Positions 1 to 10,250 are shown, counted from the first letter of the stretch. The stretch is 64,000 nt of DNA from Betaproteobacteria bacterium HGW-Betaproteobacteria-22 (GCA_002842285.1 PHCJ01000007.1:15465-79464), one strand, 5' to 3'. Notes: generated from the letters alone by a model not told the origin. A program made the numbers and translations.

Positions 1-1686
<1,686 letters not shown>

Positions 1687-1747
1687 ATTGCTGATTTGGT
1701 AACAGAAGGGGTGGATGAAAACTAGCGGCTTAACATCTGTCTAAGCA

Positions 1748-3145
1748 TTATTCCTCAATACCCAACTCCTGAATTTTTCTCGTTAAGGTATTGCGCCCCA
1801 TCCCCAGTTGATTAGCGGCCTCTATCCGGCGCCCATGCGTATGTTCAAGTGCTTTTTCAATCAATATGCGTTCAAATATCTGGGTGCGTGTTTCCAGTAT
1901 ATTCTGCTCCCCACGGTTGATTGCATCGGTGACTTCGCTGGCAAGGGCTTCCTGCCATGAAAGGCCGGTGGCAGATTTGCTGTTGTTGTCTTTGAGTTCG
2001 GGCGGTAAATCTGCAATGTCGATATTCTGACCCGGTGCCATGACGGTGAGCCAGTGGCACACATTCTCTAGCTGGCGTACGTTGCCGCTCCAGTTGACCG
2101 CGCTCAGGTATTTAAGTGTTGCCACTGAGGGCTGTTTAGCTTCAACCCCTAGCGCTGCTGCGCTGTGCTGCAGGAAGTGTTTAATCAGCAGAGGAATATC
2201 TTCACGGCGCTCGCGCAGGGCAGGTAAACGCAATCTGATCACGTTCAGGCGGTGAAATAAATCCTCACGGAATAAGCCGTTTTTGACGCGCTCTTCCAGA
2301 TCCTGATGCGTGGCGGCAATGATACGCACATTGACTTTGATCGGCTGGTGGCCGCCTACGCGATAGAACTGACCATCACTAAGGACGCGCAATAGACGGG
2401 TTTGCAGGTCGGCAGGCATGTCACCGATTTCGTCCAGAAACAATGTACCGCCATCTGCCTGTTCGAAGCGGCCGCGCCGCGATGCTGCGGCGCCAGTAAA
2501 TGCGCCCCGTTCATGGCCGAATAGTTCTGATTCAAGCAGGTCTTTAGGGATGGCTGCGGTATTGATGGCAATGAAAGGTTTGTCCGCACGCGGGCTATGG
2601 CGGTGTAGTGCACGTGCCACAAGCTCTTTACCGCTGCCGGATTCGCCGTTGATAAGCACGGTAGCATGAGAGCGGCTCAAGCGGCCTATGGCTCTGAAAA
2701 CCTCCTGCATGGAGGGTGCCTGGCCGATGATCTCGGGCGTTTCTTCCAAGCTTGTGATAGCTGCACTATCGCTAGCCTGACGAGCGCTTTCTTCTACTGC
2801 GCGTTTGATTATGTCAATGGCCTGGTCTACATCAAATGGTTTTGCAAGATATTCAAATGCGCCTCCCTGAAACGCGGCAACGGCAGATTCAAGATCTGAG
2901 TATGCGGTCATGATAATGACTGGAATATCAGGAAATTTACGTTTAATTTCGCTTAGAAAATCAAGGCCTGAGCCGTTAGGCATTCGGATATCACTTACTA
3001 CAACCTGTGGTTCTTCATGCGTTAGCGTATTAAGCGCATCGACTACCGATGAGAAGGTTTTAAACTCGAGCTCGGTGCGAGCGAGCGCTTTTTCAAATAC
3101 CCAGCGGATAGATTTGTCGTCGTCAATAATCCAGATTGGTTTCAT
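1748..3145 (-). CDS. ntrC: Nitrogen regulation response regulator NtrC (sigma-54 activator)
   Basis: About 465 residues, the usual NtrC length. An N-terminal receiver domain (residues 1-120) carries the acidic pocket DDD at 8-10 and the phospho-acceptor D52 in SDIRMPN. The central AAA+ domain has Walker A GESGSGKE, the sigma-54-contacting GAFTGA loop and Walker B TLFLDEIGD. The C-terminus is a Fis-type helix-turn-helix (RRIEAANQLGMGRNTLTRKI). The protein activates sigma-54 promoters such as glnA under nitrogen limitation after phosphorylation by NtrB. I chose the ATG at 3145 because AGGAT lies just upstream and the receiver fold starts directly after it; an upstream in-frame GTG at 3172 adds only nine unconserved residues. 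It lies 140 bases downstream of ntrB on the same strand. Confidence 0.96.
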   Translation of the reverse strand: MKPIWIIDDDKSIRWVFEKALARTELEFKTFSSVVDALNTLTHEEPQVVVSDIRMPNGSGLDFLSEIKRKFPDIPVIIMTAYSDLESAVAAFQGGAFEYLAKPFDVDQAIDIIKRAVEESARQASDSAAITSLEETPEIIGQAPSMQEVFRAIGRLSRSHATVLINGESGSGKELVARALHRHSPRADKPFIAINTAAIPKDLLESELFGHERGAFTGAAASRRGRFEQADGGTLFLDEIGDMPADLQTRLLRVLSDGQFYRVGGHQPIKVNVRIIAATHQDLEERVKNGLFREDLFHRLNVIRLRLPALRERREDIPLLIKHFLQHSAAALGVEAKQPSVATLKYLSAVNWSGNVRQLENVCHWLTVMAPGQNIDIADLPPELKDNNSKSATGLSWQEALASEVTDAINRGEQNILETRTQIFERILIEKALEHTHGRRIEAANQLGMGRNTLTRKIQELGIEE

Positions 3146-3312
3146 ATCTAAAAATCCTAAAGTTTTGTTCACCGTGACTGTCCGCCTCTAAGAAGGTTTG
3201 GCAGTTTGTTTGCGGTCGCGCAGCATATTTAACAGTTATTAAGTTATTATAGTTAGGAGCGATTTGTGACCGTACGGATATGGCTAATACGGGTACGTTT
3301 CATCCCGCCAGG

Positions 3313-4437
3313 TTATTTGTTGCGTGTTTCCTTCACAGTCACAGGTTTAATTGCTGTGGTTTCAATGGGTAGCAAAATAGTAAAGCATGTATTGCCCGGT
3401 TCGCTCTGACATTCAATCATGCCGTGATGTTGGGTAATAAATGTTTGGGCAAGTGTTAAGCCTAATCCGGTGCCGCCTTCAGTGCCTGAGACTAGCGGGT
3501 AAAAAATACGGTCGCGAATGTCAGGCGGAATACCAGGGCCATTATCGATAATTTCAAGTTTGATGGCGACACGGTAGCGTTTTCTGGCGAGTGTCACTTG
3601 GCGTTCAGCACGCGTTCTAAATGTGATCTGGCTGTTAGAGGTTTTGTGTGACTGCATGGCTTGTGCTGCATTGCGCGCAATATTTAATACGGCTTGTATG
3701 AGTTTTTCACGGTCGCCAATCAAATCCGGCAGGCTTAAATCGTAATCACGCTTAATCAGTATGTTGCGCGGTGATTCTGCCAGCAGTAGGCTGCGCACGC
3801 GCTCCAAAACTTCGTGAATATTAGTGGGTTGATATTTAGGCACGCGGTGCGGTATGAGCAGCCTGTCCATCAGTGCTTGCAGTCTATCTGCCTCTTTGAT
3901 GATTACTTGCGTATACTCTCGTAGGCCGCTGGAAGGTAGCTCGTGTTCCAATAGTTGCGCTGCGCCACGTAAGCCGCCGAGTGGATTGCGAATTTCATGT
4001 GCAAGGTTACGCAGTAACTCCGCGTTGGCTTGTTGTTGAATGAGCATGCGCTCTTCACGTGCAATACGCAGTTGCGCATCCATAGGCTGAAATTCAAGAA
4101 TAAGCGCGGCGGCAATCGACTCAATTGGCGTGACTGTGCAAGTGACTGCGAAAGCGTGGTGCCTATGAGTGTTAATCATAAACTCATGTTCTCTAAAGGG
4201 GCTGTTTTGTTGGATGGCGCTGTTAATTGCCATCAGCAAAACATCGCAATCAGGAAAAATCTCGCTGACGGGCTGGCCTAGAGTCTGTGTGGCACTGAAT
4301 GCAAAGGTTGTTTCAGCGCTGGGGTTAATATAGGCAATATGTTTACTCTCATCCAGCAAGATGATTGCAGTGGCTAAATGCTCTAAGCCGGAAAAATGGT
4401 CAGATTTATATTGCGCCATTATGGTGCTTATTTGCAT
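3313..4437 (-). CDS. ntrB: Nitrogen sensor histidine kinase NtrB
   Basis: About 374 residues: an N-terminal PAS domain (roughly 15-120), a HisKA dimerisation segment with the phospho-accepting histidine in LAHEIRNPLGGLRGA, and a HATPase domain with the N box (NIARNAAQAM), the G1 box DNGPGIP and the G2 box GTGLGLTLA. There are no membrane segments, as expected for a cytoplasmic kinase controlled by PII. It phosphorylates or dephosphorylates NtrC according to nitrogen status. The start could be the ATG at 4437 or the one at 4419 (MAQYKS); neither has a clear ribosome site. A plausible sigma-54 promoter lies just upstream at 4464-4478 and an NtrC-like site at 4631-4645, which suggests autoregulation. 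Confidence 0.95.
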   Translation of the reverse strand: MQISTIMAQYKSDHFSGLEHLATAIILLDESKHIAYINPSAETTFAFSATQTLGQPVSEIFPDCDVLLMAINSAIQQNSPFREHEFMINTHRHHAFAVTCTVTPIESIAAALILEFQPMDAQLRIAREERMLIQQQANAELLRNLAHEIRNPLGGLRGAAQLLEHELPSSGLREYTQVIIKEADRLQALMDRLLIPHRVPKYQPTNIHEVLERVRSLLLAESPRNILIKRDYDLSLPDLIGDREKLIQAVLNIARNAAQAMQSHKTSNSQITFRTRAERQVTLARKRYRVAIKLEIIDNGPGIPPDIRDRIFYPLVSGTEGGTGLGLTLAQTFITQHHGMIECQSEPGNTCFTILLPIETTAIKPVTVKETRNK

Positions 4438-4463
4438 ATGTCATGTGTCATGGTAACAATAAA

Positions 4464-4478
4464 GCAAAAGATAGACCA
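4464..4478 (-). promoter_or_regulatory. Candidate sigma-54 promoter of ntrBC
   Basis: Read on the minus strand this is TGGTCTATCTTTTGC. It has the invariant GG and GC with correct 11-base spacing and a perfect TTGC -12 element, but the middle of the -24 box departs from TGGCACG. The predicted start is about 12 bases downstream, near 4452, close before either ntrB start codon. Support is the match plus the upstream NtrC-like site. Confidence 0.5.
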
Positions 4479-4510
4479 GTTTAGTCGGCAGTTTGTGCGG
4501 CAGGCGTGAA

Positions 4511-4604
4511 ACTTGTGCGCCACACTGAGGTAGCCCGTGCAGGCAAGGCGCTGTTGGTGCTTCAAGCCTTGTGGCTTTGTGATGCGTGCGCTCAAAAAAC
4601 AAGT
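4511..4604. repeat. Imperfect nested palindrome between ntrB and the DUF4124 gene
   Basis: The outer arms are ACTTGT (4511-4516) and ACAAGT (4599-4604). The inner arms are CAAGGC (4544-4549) and GCCTTG (4566-4571). The layout resembles a REP-like or transcript-end hairpin. It sits downstream of the DUF4124 gene and upstream of ntrB, so it could end transcription or be a small mobile palindrome. Confidence 0.4.
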
Positions 4605-4630
4605 GGGCGAAGTGATGAAAGGTGATTAAT

Positions 4631-4645
4631 GCACTGTTATGGTGC
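4631..4645. promoter_or_regulatory. NtrC-binding-like site upstream of ntrBC
   Basis: GCACTGTTATGGTGC fits the known NtrC dyad GCAC-N7-GTGC, including the GGTGC half. It lies about 150-180 bases upstream of the candidate sigma-54 promoter of ntrB, a normal enhancer distance, and just past the stop of the DUF4124 gene. Confidence 0.65.
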
Positions 4646-4664
4646 GGCTGTATATGTTACGCGG

Positions 4665-5174
4665 CTAACGGATGGCATCCAGTTCTTTTTGCAGCAGCTC
4701 GATATTTTTTTGATGGTTATCGACGTTGGCCTTCAGGTTTTTCATTTTTTCTTCAAACTTGGCGACGTTGCGAAAAGTTTGGCCACTAGCAGTTCGGTAA
4801 ACCTCCGGGTTAGATTCACCCTCTGCATAGGCTTTTTTTGCCTCGTCCAGTGCGGCTTTTTCGGCCGCTAGCTCATTTTGCAAAATCTGCTTGCGTTTGG
4901 CATCGCGCTGATTCTGTGTGTTGTTATCAACACGCGGAAAATCATCAGGTGTTGGTGTGCGCTTGTTTGCGGCGTTATTGCCTTTGGCTCTTTCGTTTGA
5001 GATGCTGTTCATGTCCGGGTCGACTTCCAGGCGTGTGGCGCCTTTACTCTTGATGTTGGAGTAAGTGACGCGTCCATCTGCATCCACATGCTTGTATATT
5101 TCAGCTAGGGCGTGGCTGGAAAGTGTTAACGCAATTAACGATAAAAATAACTTTTTTTTCATAGGCTTAGTCAT
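4665..5174 (-). CDS. DUF4124-domain exported protein
   Basis: 169 residues. An N-terminal signal peptide (KKKLFLSLIALTLSSHALA) is followed by a DUF4124 domain beginning IYKHVDADGRVTYSN. A polar middle leads into a C-terminal heptad-like coiled coil, roughly residues 100-169. DUF4124 proteins are common periplasmic proteins of unknown role in beta- and gammaproteobacteria, often next to glnA and ntrBC. The start could be 5174 or 5162 (MKKKL); the second places the basic N-region directly at the start. It lies between glnA and ntrB on the same strand, but the terminator at 5301-5329 separates it from glnA. Function unknown. Confidence 0.85.
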   Translation of the reverse strand: MTKPMKKKLFLSLIALTLSSHALAEIYKHVDADGRVTYSNIKSKGATRLEVDPDMNSISNERAKGNNAANKRTPTPDDFPRVDNNTQNQRDAKRKQILQNELAAEKAALDEAKKAYAEGESNPEVYRTASGQTFRNVAKFEEKMKNLKANVDNHQKNIELLQKELDAIR

Positions 5175-5300
5175 GAGCTTAGTTTAGAGGAGTTAAACAA
5201 ATTAGGCAATATGATATGCACATCGGTTTAAGGGAGGTTACATAGCAACGTATGGCGTGCTGAATCTGTTGACAGTGAATTGAGAGTTGAAGTTTCCAAT

Positions 5301-5329
5301 AAAAAAGCACGCTTAATGCGTGCTTTTTT
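5301..5329 (-). terminator. Intrinsic terminator of glnA
   Basis: AAAAAAGCACGC, loop TTAAT, then GCGTGCTTTTTT: a 12-base inverted repeat with an A-run on one side and a T-run on the other. It lies just past the glnA stop. It could work in both directions, but only glnA reads into it closely. Confidence 0.9.
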
Positions 5330-5367
5330 GACTGCCACTAGGCTAAAAATTAACTAACAAGGCAATA

Positions 5368-6777
5368 TTAGCATGAGTAGTACAGACCAAACTCAACTGG
5401 GTGCGGTGTAATTCGCACTTTGTTGACTTCTTCCATTTTCAGGTCGATGTAGGCATCGATCCACTCGTTTGTGAATACACCACCTTTAGTCAAGAATTCG
5501 CGGTCTTTATCCAGCGCTTCAAGCGCTTGCTCTAATGAAGAACAAACGGTTGGGATTTGTTTGTCTTCTTCTGGAGGTAGATGGTACAAGTCTTTTGTTG
5601 CTGGTTCACCTGGGTGAATCTTGTTTTGTACACCATCTAAACCTGCCATCAGCAATGCTGAGAATGCCAGGTATGGGTTAGCGATTGGATCAGGGAAGCG
5701 CGCTTCAACGCGACGTGCTTTGTCAGAATGTACGAATGGAATACGGATAGAAGCTGAACGGTTTTTAGCTGAGTAAGCCAATTTAACCGGCGCTTCGAAG
5801 TGTGGAACCAGACGTTTGTAAGAGTTTGTACCTGGGTTGGTAATTGCGTTCAATGCTTTAGCATGTTTGATGATACCGCCAATGTAGTACAAAGCGAATT
5901 CGCTCAAACCAGCATAGCCGTTACCTGCGAACAAGTTTTTGCCATCTTTCCATACTGACTGGTGAACGTGCATACCGCTGCCGTTATCGCCAGCGAATGG
6001 TTTTGGCATGAATGTCGCTGTTTTTCCGTAAGCGTGCGCGGTGTTTAAAATCACGTATTTCTGAATTTGAGTCCAGTCAGCGCGTTGTGTCAATGTGCTG
6101 AATTTAGTGCCGATCTCACATTGGCCGGCAGTTGCCACTTCATGGTGGTGCACTTCAACAGGTACGCCCATCGCTTCCAGTGTTGTACACATGGCTGAAC
6201 GGATGTCGTGCAATGAATCGACTGGCGGCACTGGGAAGTAGCCGCCTTTAACGCCTGGACGGTGACCAGTGTTGCCGCCTTCGAATTTCTCGTTTGAAGC
6301 CCATGCACCTTCTTCTGAGTTGATGCGTACTGAAGAGCCGCTCATGGAAACATCCCATTGGATGCTGTCGAAAATGAAGAACTCTGGTTCTGGACCGAAG
6401 TAAGCAGTGTCGCCCAGGCCAGTTGATTTCAGGTAAGCTTCAGCACGTTTAGCCAGTGAGCGCGGATCGCGTTCGTAACCTTTGCCGTCTGTTGGGTCTA
6501 CAACGTCACAAGTCAAAATCAGGGTTGGTTCGTCCATGAATGGATCGATGTTGGCTGTAGATGGGTCTGGCATCAATTGCATGTCTGATGCTTGAATACC
6601 TTTCCAACCAGCGATTGAAGAGCCGTCAAATGCGTGGCCTTCTGTAAATTTATCTTCATTAAAGTGTGAAACAGGCACGGTAACGTGCTGTTCTTTGCCG
6701 CGCGTATCAGTAAAGCGAAAATCGACAAATTTAATATCGTTATCGATAATCAGTTTCATTACATTTTCCACTGACAT
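5368..6777 (-). CDS. glnA: Glutamine synthetase type I
   Basis: 469 residues, the standard length for GSI. The N-terminal beta-grasp domain runs to about residue 100 and includes the loop residues FDGSSIAGW. The catalytic domain shows the metal- and glutamate-binding motifs [25 protein letters not shown] and [17 protein letters not shown]. The adenylylation site is the tyrosine in [10 protein letters not shown] near residue 400, so the enzyme is probably controlled by GlnE. It condenses glutamate and ammonia into glutamine, the entry point of ammonium assimilation. Upstream are a canonical sigma-54 promoter and two overlapping NtrC dyads, so expression should rise under nitrogen limitation. 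It is monocistronic, with its own terminator. Confidence 0.98.
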   Translation of the reverse strand: MSVENVMKLIIDNDIKFVDFRFTDTRGKEQHVTVPVSHFNEDKFTEGHAFDGSSIAGWKGIQASDMQLMPDPSTANIDPFMDEPTLILTCDVVDPTDGKGYERDPRSLAKRAEAYLKSTGLGDTAYFGPEPEFFIFDSIQWDVSMSGSSVRINSEEGAWASNEKFEGGNTGHRPGVKGGYFPVPPVDSLHDIRSAMCTTLEAMGVPVEVHHHEVATAGQCEIGTKFSTLTQRADWTQIQKYVILNTAHAYGKTATFMPKPFAGDNGSGMHVHQSVWKDGKNLFAGNGYAGLSEFALYYIGGIIKHAKALNAITNPGTNSYKRLVPHFEAPVKLAYSAKNRSASIRIPFVHSDKARRVEARFPDPIANPYLAFSALLMAGLDGVQNKIHPGEPATKDLYHLPPEEDKQIPTVCSSLEQALEALDKDREFLTKGGVFTNEWIDAYIDLKMEEVNKVRITPHPVEFGLYYSC

Positions 6778-6836
6778 TTAGAATCTCCTGTGACGGTGTG
6801 GGTTAAAATAAACAAAAAATTGATACGGTATATCAA

Positions 6837-6851
6837 GCATGAAGCGTGCCA
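6837..6851 (-). promoter_or_regulatory. Sigma-54 promoter of glnA
   Basis: On the minus strand this is TGGCACGCTTCATGC, which matches TGGCACG-N4-TTGC at all but one position, with correct GG/GC spacing. It sits about 60 bases before the glnA ATG and about 100 bases downstream of the tandem NtrC sites. Confidence 0.88.
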
Positions 6852-6913
6852 GCGTCAAAATTAATAATCACTTGAGCTGTGACAGGCTTGCATTTACCTT
6901 GACTTAAAATAAC

Positions 6914-6971
6914 GCACTAAATATGGGCGTTAAGTAAAAAACAGCACCACTATGGTGCGCCACTGTGGTGC
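6914..6971. promoter_or_regulatory. Tandem NtrC-binding sites upstream of glnA
   Basis: Two dyads fit GCAC-N7-GTGC: GCACCACTATGGTGC at 6944-6958 and GCGCCACTGTGGTGC at 6957-6971. They share two bases. A weaker third match, GCACTAAATATGGGC, lies at 6914-6928. The arrangement matches the classical strong glnA enhancer with paired NtrC dimers. The rest of the 6778-7123 gap shows no gene. Confidence 0.85.
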
Positions 6972-7123
6972 AGCCATGTGAATGCTAATTTAGTTTGTTT
7001 AGTTTCAGGGTGTTAGAGATATACTTGAGTTAGGTTTTGCTCAGCAGGATTATAACGGTGTTGGGTAAAAAAGAATATGAGAAAATTGCTTGAAAAGATG
7101 CTACAGAGAGGCGGGTAATTATA

Positions 7124-7588
7124 GTGACAGATATTAAAGATATTTTAAATACAGCAGAAAAACGTGGTACAGCGCTAGGCTTGACTTATGCTGGGGCGGT
7201 CACGCCGCAAGAAGCCTATCAAATTCTTGAGGCTGACCAATCTGCACTGCTGATTGATGTGCGCACTAAAGCAGAGCTTGATTTGGTAGGACGGGTGCCT
7301 GTGGCAGCGCACGTGGAATGGGCGACTTATCCCGGTATGGTTGCAAACCCTGATTTTTCTGAGCAGCTACAGCGCTTGCTGGATCAGCATCAGGTGGCTA
7401 AAGATGCTGTTTTACTGTTTTTATGTCGTACAGGCGGAAGATCACATCATGCGGCTACTGTTGCCGATGCATTAGGTTATCACAATGCCTTGAACATACT
7501 GGAGGGTTTTGAGGGGGAGGCAAATGCTGCAAAACAGCGCACCTTGATTAACGGCTGGAAGCATGCCGGTTTGCCTTGGATTAATTAA
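7124..7588 (+). CDS. Rhodanese-domain sulfurtransferase
   Basis: 154 residues with a single rhodanese fold, from about residue 25 to the end. The predicted catalytic cysteine is in the loop LCRTGGRS and the CH2-A-like motif is LLIDVRTKAEL. There is no signal peptide, so it is cytoplasmic. The start is GTG at 7124, with GAGAGGCGGG about 10 bases upstream. The family moves sulfane sulfur to acceptors such as cyanide or thiols; the real substrate is unknown. It is the first gene of a run with aroE and mtgA, with aroE starting on the next base after its stop. Confidence 0.88.
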   Translation: MTDIKDILNTAEKRGTALGLTYAGAVTPQEAYQILEADQSALLIDVRTKAELDLVGRVPVAAHVEWATYPGMVANPDFSEQLQRLLDQHQVAKDAVLLFLCRTGGRSHHAATVADALGYHNALNILEGFEGEANAAKQRTLINGWKHAGLPWIN

Positions 7589-8398
7589 ATGACAGATCGA
7601 TATGCCGTCATCGGCAACCCGATTGCGCACAGTAAATCACCTTTGATACACAGCGCTTTTGCAGCACAGACTTCACAGGATATCAGCTATGAGCGGATTT
7701 TAGCCCCATTGGATGGCTTTGCGGAGGTGGCTCAATCGCTTGCTGAGCAAGGGTATCAGGGAGTCAATGTCACGGTGCCGTTTAAGTTTGACGCTTTTAA
7801 TTTCTGTGATTTTAAAACTCCGCAGGCTATGCGGGCAGGTGCGGTGAATACGCTGAAATTTACCAACCATGGAGTTTATGGCACCAATACAGATGGCGAT
7901 GGCTTGGTGAGAGATATCCGGCATAACCTTGGTGTGGATATTGAAGGCAAACGTATTTTATTATTGGGCGCGGGCGGTGCGGCTGAGGGTGTGTTGCAAC
8001 CATTGCTGGCTCAGTTGCCCGCTGCATTGGTTGTTGCGAACCGCACTTTGGATAAAGCAGAAAAGATGGTGCGCAAATGCAAGGCAGGTGAAGTGCAGGT
8101 TGCCACATGTGCTTATACTGAATTGCCGGAAACTTATTTTGATATTGTGATTAATGCCACCTCTACAGGTTTGAGTGAGACGGCGCTTCCTATACCTGCC
8201 GTTTACGCAGCGCATTGTCTGGCCTATGAAATGATGTATGGTCGCGATACTTTATTTATGCAACATGCGCGTGCCGCGGGTGCTAGCGTGGCCGATGGGT
8301 TGGGGATGCTGGTAGAGCAGGCGGCGGAGGCCTTTTTTTACTGGCGCGGGGTCAGGCCGGCTACTCAAGCTGTGATGGATATGTTAAGGGCGCAGTAG
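7589..8398 (+). CDS. aroE: Shikimate dehydrogenase
   Basis: 269 residues. It reduces 3-dehydroshikimate to shikimate with NADPH in the aromatic amino acid pathway. The N-terminal substrate domain shows GNPIAHSKSPLIH and NVTVPFK (catalytic lysine); the Rossmann domain has GAGGAAEGV near residue 130 and the NADP-binding arginine in ANRTLDKA; the C-terminal GLGMLVEQAAEAF is typical. The ATG follows the rhodanese stop directly and its own stop is followed directly by the mtgA ATG, so the three genes are probably translationally coupled. The DAHP synthase of the same pathway lies 7 kb away. Confidence 0.97.
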   Translation: MTDRYAVIGNPIAHSKSPLIHSAFAAQTSQDISYERILAPLDGFAEVAQSLAEQGYQGVNVTVPFKFDAFNFCDFKTPQAMRAGAVNTLKFTNHGVYGTNTDGDGLVRDIRHNLGVDIEGKRILLLGAGGAAEGVLQPLLAQLPAALVVANRTLDKAEKMVRKCKAGEVQVATCAYTELPETYFDIVINATSTGLSETALPIPAVYAAHCLAYEMMYGRDTLFMQHARAAGASVADGLGMLVEQAAEAFFYWRGVRPATQAVMDMLRAQ

Positions 8399-9136
8399 AT
8401 GTTACGCTGGTTAGTGAATGGGCAAATAGATGCTGCGCCGCTGACGGTTGCCGGGTACCTTAAACGCGCGTTAGCCTTGTTTTTAATTGTGGTTGTGCTG
8501 TATCAGGTTTGGATTTTTTTGCATATATGCTGGTGGGTAAAATTTAATCCTGCCAGCAGTGCTTTGATGCAGGCGAGGCTGGCGGCGATGCAGGACGAGA
8601 AACCCGATGCCAGACTCAAATATCAATGGGTTGATTATGCTCAGATATCCGGTCATTTAAAACGTGCTGTCATAGCCTCTGAAGATGCGAAGTTTCTCGA
8701 GCATCAAGGTTTTGATTGGGATGGTATACAGTTAGCGTACGAAAAAAACCTGAAAAAGGGAAAAATCGTGGCGGGAGGTTCGACCATTAGTCAACAGTTG
8801 GCCAAGAATCTCTTTTTATCGACCAAACGTACGCCATGGCGTAAGGCTCAGGAAGCAGTTATTACGCTGATGTTGGAGCAGGTGATGTCTAAGCGACGTA
8901 TTCTGGAAATTTACTTGAATGTGATTGAGTGGGGAAATGGTGTGTTTGGTGCTGAGGCTGCCACTCAGCATTATTTTAAAACCAGCGCCGCACGTTTGAG
9001 CGCCTATCAGGCGGCACGGCTGGCAGCCATGGTGCCGAATCCCCGCTTTTATGACAAACACCGGAATACGCGCTATCTTAGCCGCCGTACGGCAACGATA
9101 CAGGCTAGAATGTATCAGGTGCGGATACCAAAATAG
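8399..9136 (+). CDS. mtgA: Monofunctional peptidoglycan glycosyltransferase
   Basis: 245 residues. One N-terminal membrane anchor (about 25-48, LALFLIVVVLYQVWIF) precedes a GT51 domain. Family motifs are seen in order: the catalytic glutamate in IASEDAKFLEHQGFDW, then GGSTISQQLAKNLFL, then KRRILEIYLNVIEWG. It polymerises lipid II into glycan strands at the outer face of the inner membrane. No transpeptidase domain follows, which separates it from class A penicillin-binding proteins. It starts on the base after the aroE stop. Confidence 0.96.
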   Translation: MLRWLVNGQIDAAPLTVAGYLKRALALFLIVVVLYQVWIFLHICWWVKFNPASSALMQARLAAMQDEKPDARLKYQWVDYAQISGHLKRAVIASEDAKFLEHQGFDWDGIQLAYEKNLKKGKIVAGGSTISQQLAKNLFLSTKRTPWRKAQEAVITLMLEQVMSKRRILEIYLNVIEWGNGVFGAEAATQHYFKTSAARLSAYQAARLAAMVPNPRFYDKHRNTRYLSRRTATIQARMYQVRIPK

Positions 9137-9200
9137 TCATGCTGTTACCTGGTTTTGACTGTCGTCTAGTTTTGAATAGAGCCAAAATTTAAGGATGCTC

Positions 9201-10028
9201 ATGAAAACCATAAGTGAATTTTTTGATGCAATCGAGCATTTGCCCACCCTGCCTAAAGTTGTGCAGGATGTGATGCAGATGTTGGCGGATGAGGATGTAG
9301 ATATAAATGCGCTGGCAAAGGTTGTGCAGTGTGATGCGGTGATTTCCGCCAAAGTGCTGCAAATGGCAAACTCCTCTTTTTATGGCGCAACGCGCACCAT
9401 TAAAACGATTGATGATGCAATAGCAATCCTTGGGACATCCAGACTTAAATCATTGGTAGTGGCAAGCGGTGTGATGAGCGCGATCACGCACGTGGATAAT
9501 CTGGACTTAAGGCAATTCTGGCGCCAAAGTCTGCTGGCTGCCAATATCAGCAGGGCATTGGCAATTGATTTGGGTAAAGATGCAGAAGTGGCCTATATCT
9601 CAGGATTGCTGCATAACATCGGCGGATTACTCATGCACATGGTGATGCCGGAAACTTCAATAGAGGTTGATGCGCTATGCCGGGAGCTGAGCGCTGACAA
9701 GCGTCAGTTTATTGAGCGCCAGCTGCTTGGTTTGGATCATTGTCAGATTGGCGAGGCTTTAGCAATACGCTGGAATTTTCCGAGCGAGATTTCACACGTT
9801 CTGCGTGACTATGCAACGCCATCTCATCAGCATGTGACAGGTTTGGTGGTAGTTGTCTATCTAGCGGTGCATATTACACAAGGATTGACGCAAGGGGCAG
9901 CGGAGGTCGATATTTTACAAAACCTTAACGCTGAAATTATCGAGTCACTTGGGTTGCAAAGTGAGGGCTGGTTAAATCGGATTGAGGCCTACCGCGAGCT
10001 TGCGAGCGCAACCGAATTGTTTATCTAG
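9201..10028 (+). CDS. HDOD-domain signalling protein
   Basis: About 275 residues, almost all one HDOD domain, an HD-related fold without a complete metal site. Typical segments are LPTLPKVVQDVMQML near the start, CDAVISAKVLQMANSSFYG, AIAILGTSRLKSLV and the residual HD-like LLHNIGGLLMHM. The ATG at 9201 has AAGGA 5 bases upstream; an in-frame ATG at 9195 overlaps that ribosome site and is less likely. HDOD proteins are found in signalling networks, but this one carries no output domain. A second HDOD protein, fused to GGDEF, is at 41081-42547. Confidence 0.85.
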   Translation: MKTISEFFDAIEHLPTLPKVVQDVMQMLADEDVDINALAKVVQCDAVISAKVLQMANSSFYGATRTIKTIDDAIAILGTSRLKSLVVASGVMSAITHVDNLDLRQFWRQSLLAANISRALAIDLGKDAEVAYISGLLHNIGGLLMHMVMPETSIEVDALCRELSADKRQFIERQLLGLDHCQIGEALAIRWNFPSEISHVLRDYATPSHQHVTGLVVVVYLAVHITQGLTQGAAEVDILQNLNAEIIESLGLQSEGWLNRIEAYRELASATELFI

Positions 10029-10029
10029 A

Positions 10030-10250
10030 CAATGATTTCCCATCTCGTTCGGCGAAGTTGTTTGCGCAATACACGCTTACCGTTTCCATCTACTCCGTGA
10101 ATTTGAAACATTTCTTTTGTCAGATCAATGCTAACCAGCCAATTATTGTAATCGTCATCGGGACGCCCCTTTCTAGTTAGGCGGCTTACAGAACCATTAC
10201 TTTGGCACTTTGATGCCCCGTTTAGAAAGTGGGCGTCTATTCCATTATTA
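10030..10250 (-). mobile_element. Relic of an IS110-family element: 5' noncoding end plus broken transposase start
   Basis: On the minus strand an ATG at 10158 begins MTITIIG, then the frame breaks, and the next frame continues IDLTKEMFQIHGVDGNGK and then RVLRKQLRR before similarity stops. This is the N-terminus of IS110-family (DEDD) transposases. About 90 bases upstream of the ATG look like the element's noncoding end, with GACGCCC and GGGCGTC (plus-strand 10162-10168 and 10231-10237) as an inverted pair. The rest of the transposase is missing, so the copy is dead. Bases 10050-10118 are nearly identical, inverted, to 21789-21857. It lies between the convergent HDOD and uvrA genes. Confidence 0.75.

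Noticed and set aside
1707-1721. GGGTGGATGAAAAC after the last CRISPR repeat, resembling the repeat's 3' end
   Set aside because: It lacks the palindromic half, is at the wrong spacing from the last repeat and differs inside the core, so it is probably chance.
2910-3191. Plus-strand frame opposite the NtrC receiver domain
   Set aside because: It is a shadow of the ntrC coding frame.
9137-9352. Minus-strand 71-residue frame at the start of the HDOD gene
   Set aside because: It overlaps the HDOD coding region and has no family pattern or ribosome site.
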